This document shows positions 44,693 through 58,937 of a stretch of 64,000 bases of DNA, piece by piece (within the stretch, counting starts at the first letter, position 1; each line of letters opens with the position of its first letter). A program made the position numbers and the translations under genes. Under the pieces are notes generated by a model. That model was not told where the DNA came from, made no database searches, and saw only the letters and a program-made list of their open reading frames with translations. The DNA comes from Scortum barcoo (lineage: Eukaryota; Chordata; Actinopteri; Centrarchiformes; Terapontidae): positions 13,818,528-13,882,527 of the forward strand of contig CM041546.1 of NCBI GenBank assembly GCA_023238725.1, in the 5' to 3' direction.

Positions 44693-46920
44693 GGACCTGC
44701 GCGTGCATATCTGTGTGTAACTCCTTTGTATGTACAGTAGGTGAGCTTTGTATTTTTTTGATGGTCATTAACTGTTAACCCCACTGAGGGCACAAGATTG
44801 TGAATAGGAGCTCCCTCCCCCCGTCACTGAAAGGCTGTCAGAGTCACTGGCTCCACACAATGTCGAGAGCTGGATTCATTGCTATCTTTGATTGGGCAAT
44901 GAGAGCACAAACACATGCAAACACGCACGCACACATAGACACTGTTTAAAAAGCACTTGGGCTCAGCCAGAAATGGCAAACAAGCAACACATCTGTGGAT
45001 TGACACACTCCACAGCACAATGTTTGCAGTGCAAAACAAAAGAAAACCTGGTGGCATATTAATTTAAACATGCTTCCTGGCTGCGCTGGGAGAATGTTGT
45101 TTCTGACTTATCTCCAAAACCCGTTGTCGGATTGGGTTGAGTGTGGCCCCTGGTGTTGACTCAGTCATTGAGTCCTAGCCATTCATAAAGCCCATTTAGA
45201 GTGTGTAAAAGCCAGACAGAGCACACAGCTTGTGTGTGGCTCCAGACCTTAACCCCGGTGCCAGACACACAGTCGGCACGCAGAGAGAGAAAGCTGGCAG
45301 AAGCTACAGACAAGCAGTGTGTGTGTGCGCGCGTGTGCGTGCTCGTGCTCGTGTTCGTGTGTACGTCCAAGGGCGTGCGCAAGCTTGTGTGTGTGCATTA
45401 AGTATGTGTGTGTTCAATACGTCTGACTGCCTGTGACTGTGCAAACAAGGCTGCTTTTGTTTGTACGTGTCAACACCCAAATGCTTCCATGTATATTTAT
45501 AAGCATTAATGCCAAATGCACTTGTAGTTATTTGTTTGCTCACAATTAAGGGTGCCTGTTTGTGTGCATCTGTGGTATGATTGATCTGTGAGAGGATACA
45601 TGTGGAAGACACAGAAAAGAAGCTGTGGATTTCTGTGTCCACATTTCAGACCAGACATTTTATTGTAGCCTCATTGCCAGCGGGCAGTAACTCCAGTATA
45701 GTTATCCAGTGTAATCATCAGAACAACCACATTACCTTGTTCAAGTCACCGTTCTCCAGGAGAGCAATCAGGCAACCGCCCCAAAAATAGTCCCCATACA
45801 AATGCACCAATCAGACAAGTGAGAGTTTCCTCATCACTTTACAAAAACAGGTGGTCATTTTGTTCCCTGATTAACCCCCAACAGTGTCTGGCCCGCTGCA
45901 CGGTGCTTACTGTGCAACTAGCAAAGCCAGATTTAGCACAATTTATAGCCCGACCCCGAGGCCACACCTGTTCACTTGTAAAGTGTAAATTAATTCCACA
46001 AATGTTTTTATTTGAGATTGTTAAATCACTGCTGTACATTTCAAAACGACCATTTGTACTGAGAGAAAATGCACTGTAGAATTAGCATGAGATAATATGT
46101 TTGGAGAATTTGTAACATGTCACACGACCAGAGGTGAGCTTGTCAGTTGACGCTGATTCACTAAATGTTGCACATTTTCTTAATGGTGACAGTGATCTTG
46201 CTTTTATATTCTACGGGATTTACTGGTCATACAGAAAAGGGTACATTATTTGTTTGCATAATACAGTTTCAGTGAGTTATGTCCATTCTCAGCCCCACTT
46301 AACTTAATGACATTAATGAAAACAAAATCTGACAGGGGTTGGCTGCCATTAACCTCTGTGCCAGATAAATGTAATTTAGATACAAGATCTGAGCTACATG
46401 AAGTTATATTCCGCCCTTAATTGGCTGCATGTCCCATCAATCATTTTGAAGAGCTCTGATTGGCTCATTCATATCGGGAACGTTTCTATAATTTGACAAC
46501 CAGCTGGAGTTCTTTCTGCAGGACCACTTTATTTAGAAAAGAAAATGTTTTGTCCCCTTCTCAGTCTCCAAAGTATTATGTTAAAACAAAGGTTAAGTGC
46601 TGAGTGCAATATGATTTGTGTATTTGTGTAAGGGCACATAAACTGGCAGGTCGTAGTATGTTCATGTCATGTTTTTTGTACGCCAACTTTTCAGTGTTGC
46701 TGCTGGCCAGTTCCTCGTTCCGACAATTAGCCGGTGTCTTACTAAGCAAGACAGCCATGGTAAATTGTTGGAAGAAGATATTGGCACACAGGCAAACCTT
46801 CAACACACAGCTTTCTGTTGAAGTAGTTCTTGTACAGCTTCACTACAGAGACTATGAAAAAATGCAGTTAAATGTGGATGGATGGCTTTGATAATCACAG
46901 CGATCAATAAACATTGCCTG
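44693..46920 (+). other. Downstream region and possible 3' UTR of the myocardin-family gene
   Basis: Noncoding sequence after the TGA at 44690-44692. The nearest good poly(A) signal is AATAAA at about 46906, followed by an A-rich run; a signal could have been missed. An alternating GT/GC stretch lies at 45318-45395. No ORF has family similarity. Confidence 0.3.
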
Positions 46921-48576
46921 CTGCTTGAAAAAAAAGAAAAAAAGAAAATTGATAGGCAGGAGAGTAAGATGCTACCTCCTGTGACTTCCAGTGCTTTAGG
47001 GCCGGCACCAGTGTTTTCCTAGTCTCTTGTAATTTCCAAACGCTGATGCAGAGTCACCTGGAACACCCCTGAGACAGTTTCACAGGTTTGACCAAACCCA
47101 GGTTTGATGCTGTGGTTTTAAACTGGGGTTTGAAGCTGGCCTGATCTAGATTTGAAGCTGTTTAGGTCAGATGTCAACAAGAAACGTTCGGGTGTTTCAT
47201 GTTCTGTCCACTTCTGCTGCTATAAATGCCTTATTGTGAAAATGTGAGAGAAAATAAAATGTGTTTGCTTTTATTTATTATGTAACTTATTCATGCAAAA
47301 GATATCAAACACTGTCCAAGATGTATTTAAAAGCATTAAGAAAATTAAAGTCTTAATAGATTTTCTATGTGGTTCATCCTTGTTTTTTTCTTGTTTTTTC
47401 ATGTGAAGTGAGCAGTGCTTCATGAGGAAAGAACTTCTGATAATTTCTTCTGATATTTACTATATATTTAATACTGTCCCAAATAATGTCCTTTCAAATA
47501 TTGATTATCACAAAGTAAATTAAATGTTAATTTGTACAAATATGCTGCTTTAATACCCATGAAACAGCACAAACATTAATGTGGCTTGATGGTAAATCTT
47601 CAGGATAACACAGCGCTGTAATATGGGACAACTGTTGTAAATAAAACGCTGGATAAACTATGACCTCCAGTCAGTGATCATCATCATCAAATGAAACACT
47701 AAATGTATTTTATTTTGAAACTTGGATTTTTCCTCAAGTATTATTACTAATGTATATATCATTATATTACATGATGTTGTTTACATCTTTATTATGTGTC
47801 AGAATAAACCCCTTAAGAAGCATCATCACCGGGGTTCCAGATATAAAAATTTAGGCCACAAATTTCATATGTGAAAAGTTGGTTCAACTCAGATGTGTTA
47901 ATCCACAACCCACAAATACACTCCTCTTTAATAGACCTGTTATTAGACCACATTTCAGGCCTTCACTACACAAGTGTATACTGGGATAATATGACCAGAT
48001 TTCTGAAATGAAAACCAGAAACATTTCCCATTTGTAAATCAAGAGATAATTAAAATACCCCATTATTATGTATGAAATAAACTAAGTAACTTTGTAAACC
48101 ACGTCTGAAAATCATAGTCATCTTCCTTCTCTTTACCTTTCCAACTCACTCTTTCACTCTCTCCTCTCACTCCTGTCCCATACCTCTCCAACATCTAACA
48201 AAAAAAAGTACGCCATTAAACCACATACTTTGATTAACAGATCCCCATTGCTTGCCGCTTTTTTAATTTTATCTCAAAAATTCTGTTTAGAGTCATTAAT
48301 TGGCAGGTGGGTCTTTAGACATATATCTACCTTTCATCCTCTTCCTCTTTCACTTTTCTTCCCATCCAGTCTTCCTTCTCTCCGTTGTCTCCTTTCTACC
48401 TTGTAAAGATGTTTGTGGTGATGTTCACTGGAAACATGCTAGCTTCTGGCTGCGTGAGTTTTCCACAGCAGTTTTATCCAGTACTAAGGAGAGCAAGTAA
48501 ACAGTTAGTCGAAGAAGTCCGATCTTTCTTGCCATGTAAAATATTATTTCACTTTGTGGCCTATTTTAAGGCACAG
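46921..48576. other. Intergenic, no gene seen
   Basis: AT-rich DNA. Contains a perfect D-box ATTATGTAAC at 47277-47286, an oligo-A stretch at 46928-46948 and a T-rich region. No coding sequence recognised. Confidence 0.5.
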
Positions 48577-48580
48577 TTAA

Positions 48581-48897
48581 CCTTTAACACCTAAGCCCAA
48601 AACAGGGCGCCTAGATGCATTTCTAGATGCATTTTTTTGTAATGGCTGTACAAGTATCAGAAAATGTGCTATTAAACTGTGCTTTTGCTCCTTTTTTCAG
48701 AACTATTTAAACTTTTCATTATCTGTTGTTTTTCAACATTACTATAGGTTTTGAGTAAGAAATATAAGTTTAAATGCAAAAAAAAAAGAATGCATATCCA
48801 TCCTATAGTTGAGATATTTCAGTGTGGAATGAAGTGGTGGACCAACCAATAGACCTGTACTGCCGTCCATAGAGATACGAGCATGGCTAAAAATGAG
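48581..48897. mobile_element. Short relative of the piggyBac-type MITE, inverted
   Basis: Begins TTAA|CCTTTAACACCTAAGCCC (TTAA at 48577-48580), which matches the reverse complement of the right end of the 17.8-kb element (CCCTTTAACACCTAAGCC). Farther in, GTGCTTTTGCTCC and TTCAGAACT align with that element's GTGCTTTTGCCC and TCCAGAACA. A TTAA at 48898-48901 after GGCTAAAAATGAG is the likely other border, giving about 317 bp. Confidence 0.55.
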
Positions 48898-48901
48898 TTA
48901 A

Positions 48902-50400
48902 AATGTCAAAACTAAATGTGTTTTTCTTACTTGTTGTGACGCTGATGTATTCTGTTTTTTCATAATTCAGTTTTTTCTTTTTGCATTTATCAGTATTCTT
49001 GAAAACTGCCTCTACTGTAAACTGCATCTCCTAATGAATGAGAAACTTGGCTTAATGGATCCACATGCATCTGATGGATGAGTCAGGATGTTTTTCCTCT
49101 CTGATGTCTTGCCAAACAACTCATATCACTCTGCAGTGCCAGAAGATGCCTTAAGAAAATCTCTTTTTTTCTAATCAGGCTTGATGATTTAATAGTCCTC
49201 TTCAGTGGTTAAGACACAGTTGCTGCAAATGATCTACCTCAACAAAAGCGGCTGCGTTGATTAATTGATTGATAGATTACAGACCAAGGTGTGTTGTGAG
49301 GATCCGTCGCCATTCAAATCAAAGACAGGAAAAAAAAAGGATGCAACAGACAATTCTTTAGGCTCACTTACAGCTCAGAGATCTGAACCCGCCTGTCTGC
49401 TGGTTCTGCAGCGAGCTAAAGCTGCGTATGTTGATAAGTTTAACCCTGCTGTACCTGTCTAGAGACCAAGCACAAAGAGAGGAAATGAGATGAGACAATC
49501 TACTCTCTTTGACTTACCCACCCAGGGGTGAGAGTGTGTTTTCACAGGGGTAATACTCCAAATCTGTGACCAGGATGTAATGAGGGATTCTCTGTAATGG
49601 CCCCTCCAGCCGTTCCGCATCACTTCCTCCTCGCCCCCCTTTGCAATAACCGCTTCCTGCGCGATTTCATGGGAATTAAAGGGAGAAAGGTGCGTTTCAT
49701 ATGTAAAGCAGGTAGCTCTTGCTGAGACGTGAGATGGTTTGTGCGGATTCCCTCCCTCCCTCCGTCTCACCCTCTCTTTTCCTCGCTTTCTCGTTTCGTC
49801 TCTAGGGTCGGTGTTGGGGTGGGTTGTTGTGGGGTGGGGGGGAATCGTTGAGGTAGGCTTTGATCACTGGCAGAAGGTCGCTATGGTTCGATTTCTGTGG
49901 CGCTCCTCTGAGAGGTTTGCTCTACAATTATAAAGCATGTGAGAGAAGGCAGAGGGATGTTAATTTCTCAGCAGCTCCTGTAGACCGTGTGTCAGTTAGC
50001 CAACAGTGAATATGAATCACATTTACAGTATGAGGCAGGAAAGAGGCATTTGGTACCACAGCAGCCAATGCATGGGATATAACATCCATTAAATAATCTC
50101 TTTACTATGTGAGCTATGCGGTTATAAGAGAGTCGATGAAGGACTGTAAGAGCATGAGACCCTGAACTTCTGCTGGGTCCTGACCACAGCCTCATACATA
50201 CCCTAGATACCACATAGTACTTACTTAAACCAGCAGTAAAGGATTTTTTTTGCCCACTTTGAGGCAGTGGGTAAAAGCTTCACATGCAACATTAAAATAT
50301 TATTACTATTTAAGTTGATGGAGCTATCATCTTGGCAAACATCTGTACATCCAGCATTTATGGAATAACATTCGCATTTATGCTGTGTCAAGTATAAGTC
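48902..50400. other. Intergenic, no gene seen
   Basis: No recognisable gene. Short frames here lack family resemblance. Confidence 0.5.
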
Positions 50401-50645
50401 CAGCATTGACATGTTTTCAAGCGCAAAATGTTGCACATTGTTCACTAGCCAGTCACTTTGTTAGTCTGCTGTTTGGTGCTGGGCGGGTAGCGTACAGTCG
50501 GGCTTTAGGACTTTTTTGTTGAAAACAGCTGCCTGCTTTGGCCAAAAACAACATTAGGATTAGTTGAGTTAACCAAAACCGTAAAGCTAGAAAATAATGA
50601 CCTGAAAGCTGCTATACAGTGTGACAGACGAGAACTGCAACACAC
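50400..50645. repeat. Dispersed teleost-type repeat, copy 2
   Basis: Ordered blocks align with the copy in the znf524 intron (27,960-28,205) in the same orientation: TGTTCACTAG, GGTGCTGGGCGGGTA, GAAAACAGCTGCC, AACCAAAACCGTAAAG and GACCTGAAAGCTGCTA. Confidence 0.65.
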
Positions 50646-53600
50646 ACAAAGATTAAAGATTAAAGACAAAGATAAAAAAAAACAAGATCACATAATTGCT
50701 ATGCTTGTTAATGTAGTTGTTGTGTTTTAAACATTTCCTTAGTGAAAGACATAAAAAATTATCACTGCTGTCTGATTTTTGCTGCTTTTTCAGTTATTTT
50801 GTGTTTTAAAATGGGTCAAAGTGTGCGTTTTGAAGCTCACTGTAGTATTCTTTTTACCATAGAAGTTCAAAGACTACCATGTCTGCTTGGATTATCTTAG
50901 TTTTAGCTCATCTGACATGTAAATTTAAAAAAGCATACTCATGGAACTCATGTTTAATAAGCCCCATAATGTCCATCTCTATGTCAAACATTTACAATGA
51001 TAGAGGTGGCAGATATAACGCTTGAAAGTCTGCGTAGTTTTGAAACATTGGATCCTTGATTTCACACAGAGGTAGACACTTACATCTTACCAGTGACTGT
51101 TGATTTTGTTGTCATTATAACATTTTAATGTAGCTAATGTAGCTCGCTACTTGTTATCATAAGCTCCGATAACTGGTAGAAAACTCTGTGCTGACTCATT
51201 ATTAAAGGCTTTGTCTTTGGCAAGTCAGCATCCTCACCATGGCTGGTGATCCATGTAGATGACATGGAAATCAAGGAGCAGCATTATTCATGTACTGCTG
51301 GGCAGAACTAGTTACCAGACAGTTACTTTGCTCATAATCCTGTTTGGATTTATGCTGTATGGTCAAAAGTTGGTCCTTACTTGCAGACTTCTGTACATTA
51401 TACTAGACGAAATTTTTTTACACATCTATAATAGACTGCAGCCTTTAATAATATAATATATAATATAACCTTACACTATTTACAATATACATAAACTACT
51501 GTATGGACCTGAATGATATACATCACAGCATATACATCATGATAAAATAACACAACCAAACACAAATGCGTAATTATATTTAAATAAACCTCTGTTTGTG
51601 TAGAACTGACTTTGGCACTCCCAATTGTAGAATCAAAAGAGACACTGTGGCAGACAGAGCACACTGTTCTCCCTGATGAATCTGACCTGGGGACACTAAG
51701 GAGCTGAAAACAACACAAGCACCACAACTGTCACTAGGATTGTTCCATACTTCAACAAACTGAGAATGGCTTTAAATAAGCTATAATTACATTAAATGTC
51801 TCCACATAATGGCTGTAAAACATTACATTTCTCAATAATTAAAACAGAAAGAAAGAAAGAAACAACAACAGAGCTGAACAAGTTCTTAATTTTAGATTTG
51901 ATGTGCCTTTATCTCAGCTGCTGATGTAGAGATGGCACTTGCTAACACAATGCTGTAGTTTTTATATGGACCCTCAGACTACTTCCTCAGGTCCATGGAA
52001 AGAAAATAAAAACATCTGAATGCATCAGTTCCTCTTGGGACACAAAACAAGGGGATTCAATGAAACCACTACAGAAATCTTGTTTTCTGCTGCGAAACCT
52101 GGTGAATTATTACTGCTGCTCTGCCCAAGGAGGAAATATTTGAAAAATTCAAATGTTCTCCACTTTTGTTGTTCTCTCTGCCATTAGGAGGTAGAAATAC
52201 TGTTATGACAACAGTCACACATCATAGCGGTATCTTACTGTCCGTAATTATATGATTTGTAAATAGGAATTTGTGTAAGTTGTATTTATAAAAGAGAAAT
52301 AATTGAGAGAAGATGTGGGTTGATTCATGATGATAAACTGCTTCTGTAAAGAGGCTGTTGTTGAGGAATGATTAATTATTCTTCTTATGTTCAGAATAAC
52401 TAATTTCCCCGTAGTTCTCTGTTCAACTGTATCTAACTGGTTCATTTACACCTCCTCATGAAATCTGTTATCACACAGCACACGCGACCAATATGGAACG
52501 TGCCCTTCAGCATTGCTAATCATGAAATTACGGCTGTGGGAATTTTACCTCCACACTACAGTCTGACTTCCTACTGCACAAAACCACGTTTCTGTGCTAA
52601 AATCTTGCTAAAGGGACATACATAGAATATTTCAAAAGACATGGCAGGGTGCAGTTTTATCCTGTGAAGCAAGGATGCCCTGAAACTGTTTAAAGTAGCC
52701 TGTGTCTGTGTCTGTAACTAGAGGCTTCTGCAGCTTTCCAGCGCTGCCACACATCAAACTGCAGGGCTGGTTAAGCTGAGCAGAGCTGCTGCTTGTCTTT
52801 GTTTAAAACTGTGTGGGACAGGGAGGCTAATTGGACTAATTAGCACCAAAACAAGACTTGACTGAACAGTCTTTCTGTACCACAGATGTTTTGCCTCTTT
52901 TTAGTTGAAAAAAGATGCAAGAAGAAAAGAGCCTCGTTTTCAAGGCTCACCAAACGTGGCATTATTAGGCTCTGTGCAGTCACAAACCAGGCAGGTAGAC
53001 TTGTTTCTGATGTACTGGTGCTTAAACTGACCTTTGCCACAATAGCGTGAGCCTCAACAACTCCAACAGAGCTTCTTGACAGTCAGTAGTTGAGGCGCAC
53101 TACCCTGTGGGATATAAGTTTAACCAACTTTATACTTTTCTCATCTGATCTGTATCTTTTCAAGGCTTAATGTTACCTTAATGTTACCTTACAGTTTCCA
53201 ACTGTAATCCCAGAACTCCAAGATTTTATGGAGACTTCACAAAGACTACAGCTGTATACCTCAATATAGATCCATAAAGTGGAGCTTCGGCAAACACAGC
53301 ATGTACTTCCTTGAATTCTACAAACAGCATGTTATTTCTATATGGAAATTGGATGTGAAGGTTACTCCCTGAATCTATATAGAAAATCTGTGTTTTTGAA
53401 GATGATCATCACCTGAAGATTCTGTGCCTTATTCTCATTTGCTGCTACAGCGCTTTATATTATCAGCCCAAAACGACTCCACTGTGCAGCACACACATCG
53501 CCTTGTATTAACAAAAGAAGTAACCCAGAGGGTTTTTGGTAAGTATCCTTATCTTGAAAATCTTACTAACATGCTGTAGGCTTAGCGAGGGATAAATATA

Positions 53601-56510
53601 GACAGTATTTTCCATTATAGTGGTTCATTATAATATAAAAGATAGAAAAGCTTTTGTGGATCCTGTGAATATCTTAAAATGAAATTTAGGGATGTTACTG
53701 TAAAAAACGGTCTCTTGAAGACATTGCTCCATCGACAGGACCCGCTTTATGTAAAGTAAGTTAATATACTTTACAACTTATAGTACAGAATAGTATGTTA
53801 ATTAGAGTCTCAATGCATCTATGTAGGGGTGTAGCAGAGAACTTGTCTGTTTATTTCACAGAAATATTTGTATTTATATTAATACCTGAAGTTGTAGAAA
53901 CTATTTACTTTACTCTTCTCCTATCATCAGAATAGGAAAATGATAGAGCACTGATTATTACACTGTGATATGCTAGCACATTGGCTCTCAAACAATGACA
54001 GAACCTGTAACCTTGCATAAATCATACATTAAGCTGATGACATACCCCTTTCTGTTGGAGATAATGTGAGGTTACCACTGTAGCTAGCTAGTTGGTCTTG
54101 CTAACATTTGCAGCTTACGTTGCAAATATACACACAGTTTAAGTCATTCCTTATACTTTTGCTCTTGGGTTTTGAAAAAAGTGATATAAACAACACACTC
54201 TCTAAACTCAAGCAGCAAACTGTGTTAATCTGGTGACAGATCAGTGTGGAGAAAGGGTCCATGATAAATGTCACTGCAAATATTTGAATGTTGTTCTTAT
54301 CTGATGATATACGAATAATATATTATACTATACATATAATCTCACATAAGCACGTAAAATCATGGCAAATGACCAGACACTTAAACCTATACAACTTGTG
54401 CTGTTTTTAAAATGAGAACTCAAGCACTTTTCAAATAATTTGAAATGGCCCAAATATCTTTATACCCACTAGAAAGAAGGTCTGTGAGCTGAGTGACAGA
54501 AGGACGAGTAATGCAGTTTTTGAATTGAACATTTTATGTAAGCCTTGGAGGGAAAAAAAAAGACTCAAAAATGCAGAACTTGTATGAAAATGCTGTGTTG
54601 AGGTTAATGACCACTGTCTTTAACAGCCCGATAGAAATCAAGTTCTATGAAACCAGCACACACAGGAGGTTTAATTTTATTTCCAAGAAACAAACAAAGA
54701 GGTTGGAACATTTTTATTTAGCTTTAGCAGCGCTGACAGAAATGAGATGACAGAACTGTGATTCATTCTCACACAAATTACCACTTCAGTACTGTATATC
54801 CTCAAAGGTGATTCTACCTTCATTTCAGAGTTGAGGTTCTTCTTGTCAAGTTACTCTGCATAACAATGATGTTAATTTTAGAAACCTGGCCATGAGTGTC
54901 AATTTGGTCCAAATTGAAATCCAAATTTAATAACACTGGTTTTTATCTTCATAATAAAGGGCAAAGATCCAGCAGAAATCATCATAAAATCTCTGTAAAG
55001 TCACATCAAAAATCACATTAGAGCGCGGCTATTATCAATTTTTCCTCAAAGGTGTGTGTGTATGTGTATGTGAGGAGCTAGATGTTAGTGACCCACAATC
55101 TAAAAAGGTGTGAAAACTTAACAGTTGCACTAATTTTTCATGAAAATTCAGGTGGTAAATGATAAATGACGCTGTTCTTGTCAGATGTTTTTTATGCTTT
55201 AGGCTCGGAAAACTTCTACTTCACTGTGTCCTGTTTGTTAATGAATGTCTAACAGCAAAAGGCACCGTAGCTATTGCTTTGGCTGTCCTGACATGTCATG
55301 ACTGAAAAGCAACCATTTCTTAATCATTTACACTTGATATTTAAAACTTTCAGGACATCTGATAGATGCAGTAAATCAGACACAGTTCTCTTTCTTTTTT
55401 TCACAGTTTATGGGCATGGCAGATCATAAAGGACATGTTACTGAACATGTGACGGCAGTCAATAAACAGTTAATAAAACATGGACCTTTTTGTACAGGAC
55501 AAGATGTGAAATTATACACGACAAGACACAAACTGATCTGATCCCAGCTGTGCACTTTGTAAACTGCCTGCACCTGAACTGTAGATTCATCCTCTTGAGA
55601 GTTATTGTCTTGTAGAAGCAAGATTACAGCCAAATCAGATAAAACAAAGCCTGTGCCACAAGCAGTGTTGTGTGTATCTGTGTGTGTGTATGTGTATACC
55701 TGTGCCTGCAAAGAACACAGCTGAGTTCCAGCGCAGGATGTGTACTAGACTACACACCCCCTCACCGCTCCCTTTCTGCTCCCCGCTGGGTCTTTCCTGT
55801 ACTTCTTAGTAAGGACTCATGTTTGAGGCCGAGTGTCAATGACAGCCCACCTCACATACTCAGCCTGCGTACAGCTGCAGTGTAACACAGCCCAACCTTG
55901 CCTCCAGCTGATTGCGTTGTAATAATGAAAAATAGATGTCTGCGGTTTGTGCATGCCTGGCTGCTCGTTTGAGTGTGTGTGCATGTGTGTCCGTGTGCGA
56001 ATGTTACCTCATATATTAGTTTGTTGGGAACCAGGATGAGCTGATAGGTGTGTTCGCCCCGTGGCCACACTTCATCCATGTTAATGAGGATATAAGGGCT
56101 CCTATCCCTCCAAGGTCATACACACTGTAGGAATACTGTAGGGATTAACACCTTGCATCCTTATGCCGTATGCTCAGAATACGACCATGGGCTTTCACAA
56201 ATTAGATTGACCTCGCCCCATGTGTGAGTTTCTCTGAACCATGTAAATGTATCATAACCCGCATGTGTGCTTAGAGTGTGTCAATCCCTCTCCCCAGTAT
56301 CGTCAGCTAAGTTTGCAGCTTAAATGTATATATAACAGGGAACAGACTCAGATTTTGCCCCACTGAACATTTCTTAGTCCAGATATCTGTCCTGTTTAAA
56401 TGGTAACAGCATGTCCTGGCTGCTGTCAATAGCTGATGAAATGTTGAGATCCTCTTTCCAAACAACACATCCTTAACAACAACCAAACATGGTTAGTGTG
56501 CTTTCTTGCC
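50646..56510. other. Gene-poor AT-rich interval
   Basis: Nearly 6 kb without a convincing ORF, splice-supported exon, RNA gene or CpG island. Only short poly-A runs and AT dinucleotide stretches (for example 51445-51475) are seen. Confidence 0.5.
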
Positions 56511-56514
56511 AAGA

Positions 56515-56690
56515 TTTATCAGTTAGCTATCAGCCAGTTAGCTTAGCTTATTACAAAGACTCAAAACGAGGAAATATATAGCCTGTCTCTGGCCAAAGTT
56601 AGCAAAATCTGCCTAACAGCGCTAAAGCTCATTAAGTAATGGATTATATCTAATTTGTTTAATCTGTACAAGAGTGCAAAAATGCTAGAT
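56515..56690. repeat. Dispersed teleost-type repeat (GTTAGCTTAGCTTA type)
   Basis: CAGTTAGCTTAGCTTATTAC, GCCTGTCTCTGGCCAAAG, TTAGCAAAATCTGCCTA, GCTAAAGCTCATTAAGTAAT and TTTGTTTAATCTGTACAA follow in order. This is the arrangement of a very common short repeat in fish genomes. No coding capacity. Confidence 0.65.
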
Positions 56691-58900
56691 TCAAGTTTGA
56701 ACCTTGGATCCTTTAACATTAAACAAACAAAATGTAAAGTGTTAATTAGGGATCTTTAGGGGAGCTTGTAGGTGGATTTTTTTCTACCCATGGATAGAGA
56801 CAGGCTAGCGACAGTATTGCGACAGTGTTACTATGCAGTGTTCAGTTGCCAATTCTGAGTTTGTCTGGGGAAAAAAAAACCTCCTGGCATGGCTCTGTCC
56901 CTTCCACAGTTGTGTTGCTGCTCTATGGCTGCCTCTTTAAGCCCTCCAGAATGTTTCCAAGGAGAGATTGCCATGCTTGAGCTAATCTCAGAACCCAGAA
57001 CCAAATCTTGCTCCGTGGCAAGCTACTGGTTGTCTGTCAGGAGAGATTCTGCTCCCTCTACCTTAACAACCAAGCCAACCAAGCATGACCCCCCTCTCTC
57101 CTTCAATGAAAGACCCATATACGCCAACACTCTCTCCTCATGTCTGTCTTTGTCATTCACTCTCCTCGAAACTCTGTAATCCAAACTGATAGGAGGGATG
57201 AGGGGTACAACTCGAGTCATAAACTGGGGCTCAAAACCTATTCCAGCCTTTGAATTGTTTTTCCACTAAGCTCTCTCAGTGTCTTGTGGGTGTAGCTGGA
57301 GCAGAGGCTGCTCGATGAGGCACGGTGTCCAGTGGTGCTGCTGTCAAAGCTGTGGGATGTTTGCAGAAGAGCTGCATGTTTCATGTACAGTCTCTGCTTG
57401 ACAGCTGCAACAGACTGCAGGGTCAGTTTGGGAACAGACTCTAAATGCTTTAGGCATTCATTACATTGCTCAAGGACACTTCAGTGGAACAAGCTCTATG
57501 CAGTAGCTAGAACCTCTGCGCTCTGCGGTTGAAGGGTGTTTTCCCTCGTCAGTGTGACAACCTGATTAGGAAGTACTGGATACATTTGTTCAGGAGCTGT
57601 TCTGCTTCAGTTTATCCTGTTAAGAGGAGGTGAGCAGGACTGATGGAGGGGAGGTAACCAGTGGACAGTTGCTCTCTCTCCCACAGATGGAGCCAGTTCC
57701 TAGGCTTTAGTATCGTGTCGTGTGTAGATGGAACAAGAAATGTAGCCCATAAATGGTCCAAATGCCTTCACATTACTGACTCAAAATAACCAAAGAGATA
57801 CTGAGTGCCTGGTTTTCCAGGTGCATTCATTCATATGTATCCGTGGTGTGCATGAGAGGGAGGACTGTGATACTATATAGGAAGCATTATTTCTCAGCAC
57901 AGAATAACAGAGTCTATTTCACAGAGGCAGATCTTAGGTGGTGAGTAACAGGCCCTGCAGAGATGCAGATTATGTGAACTAAAGGCTTCGTCGCACCCCC
58001 CCCCCCAGGTCTCTACACACACTCACATGATGTACATGCAGCCCGCTGCCCTGCGATACCACAGCATTTATTTTTCTGTCCATCCCACACGACTCGAGCA
58101 TGGCTCACTTTTTCTCACCTCCCTCCGTTCGCCCTATCATCAGTGTAAAATACCTCACCCCTGCAGACAGAGACAGATGGAGAGAACAGCACCAGCCCCC
58201 TGCTCAGCTCCAGTGATTTATGCTACGGTAGCACGGACCCACACACACACATACACACACACACGCATACACACATTTATGCATTCACAGATACAGTATG
58301 CATGTGATCATACATCAGCGGATGAGATTGCATACATAAATACACAAGGACTCGCTGGTGACAAGGAGCTGAATGCATGACGGCACCTGTCTTGTGTTAA
58401 TGTTAAATGCCAGAGCTCCAGGGCTTTTTAAAAGGACATGTGCATCTTTGAAGCAGTGGCAACAGAGTTTGACATCATTTGTCCCTTTCTATGACAGTTA
58501 AAGAGGAACAGGCTGCGGGCACATTCTTCCTCCTTATTCCACCTGACTGAGGTGTCAGACCTAAAAAAGCTGTGTTATACTCGGCTGCAACACTACGCTA
58601 CAAGAATGGAATATCGGTTGTACTCTCTGTTAAATGCCAACCAAGCAAACTGAGCGAATTTTTAAGGGTAGATAATGAGCGTACAATGCTGCTGCTGCAG
58701 AACGAGAGACTGAGAGGGAATAGTCAGGAGACATGTTTGTGTGCGTGCAAGGGTGTGTGTTTGTTTATGCCGTACTGTGGTCTGGGGCTCCGAGCTGTTA
58801 TGGTGTTGCAACAAGGACATGCTTGCTCTACATGAGGCAACGATTTGCGAGTAAGGTCATTGTACACCCTGTCCTCCTCTCATCACCCGCCCTCCCACTA
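56691..58900. other. Intergenic, no gene seen
   Basis: Somewhat more GC-balanced than the preceding interval, with a C-run at 57997-58007 and CA-rich sequence at 58239-58272. No ORF is convincing. Confidence 0.45.
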
Positions 58901-58901
58901 A

Positions 58902-58903
<2 letters not shown>

Positions 58904-58936
<33 letters not shown>
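58904..58936. repeat. (CA)n microsatellite
   Basis: About 16 CA units. Confidence 0.95.

Positions 58937-58937
<1 letters not shown>

Noticed and set aside
56889..57179. 96-aa frame with a good-looking start
   Set aside because: No recognisable domain, no conserved splice sites nearby, composition like the surrounding DNA.
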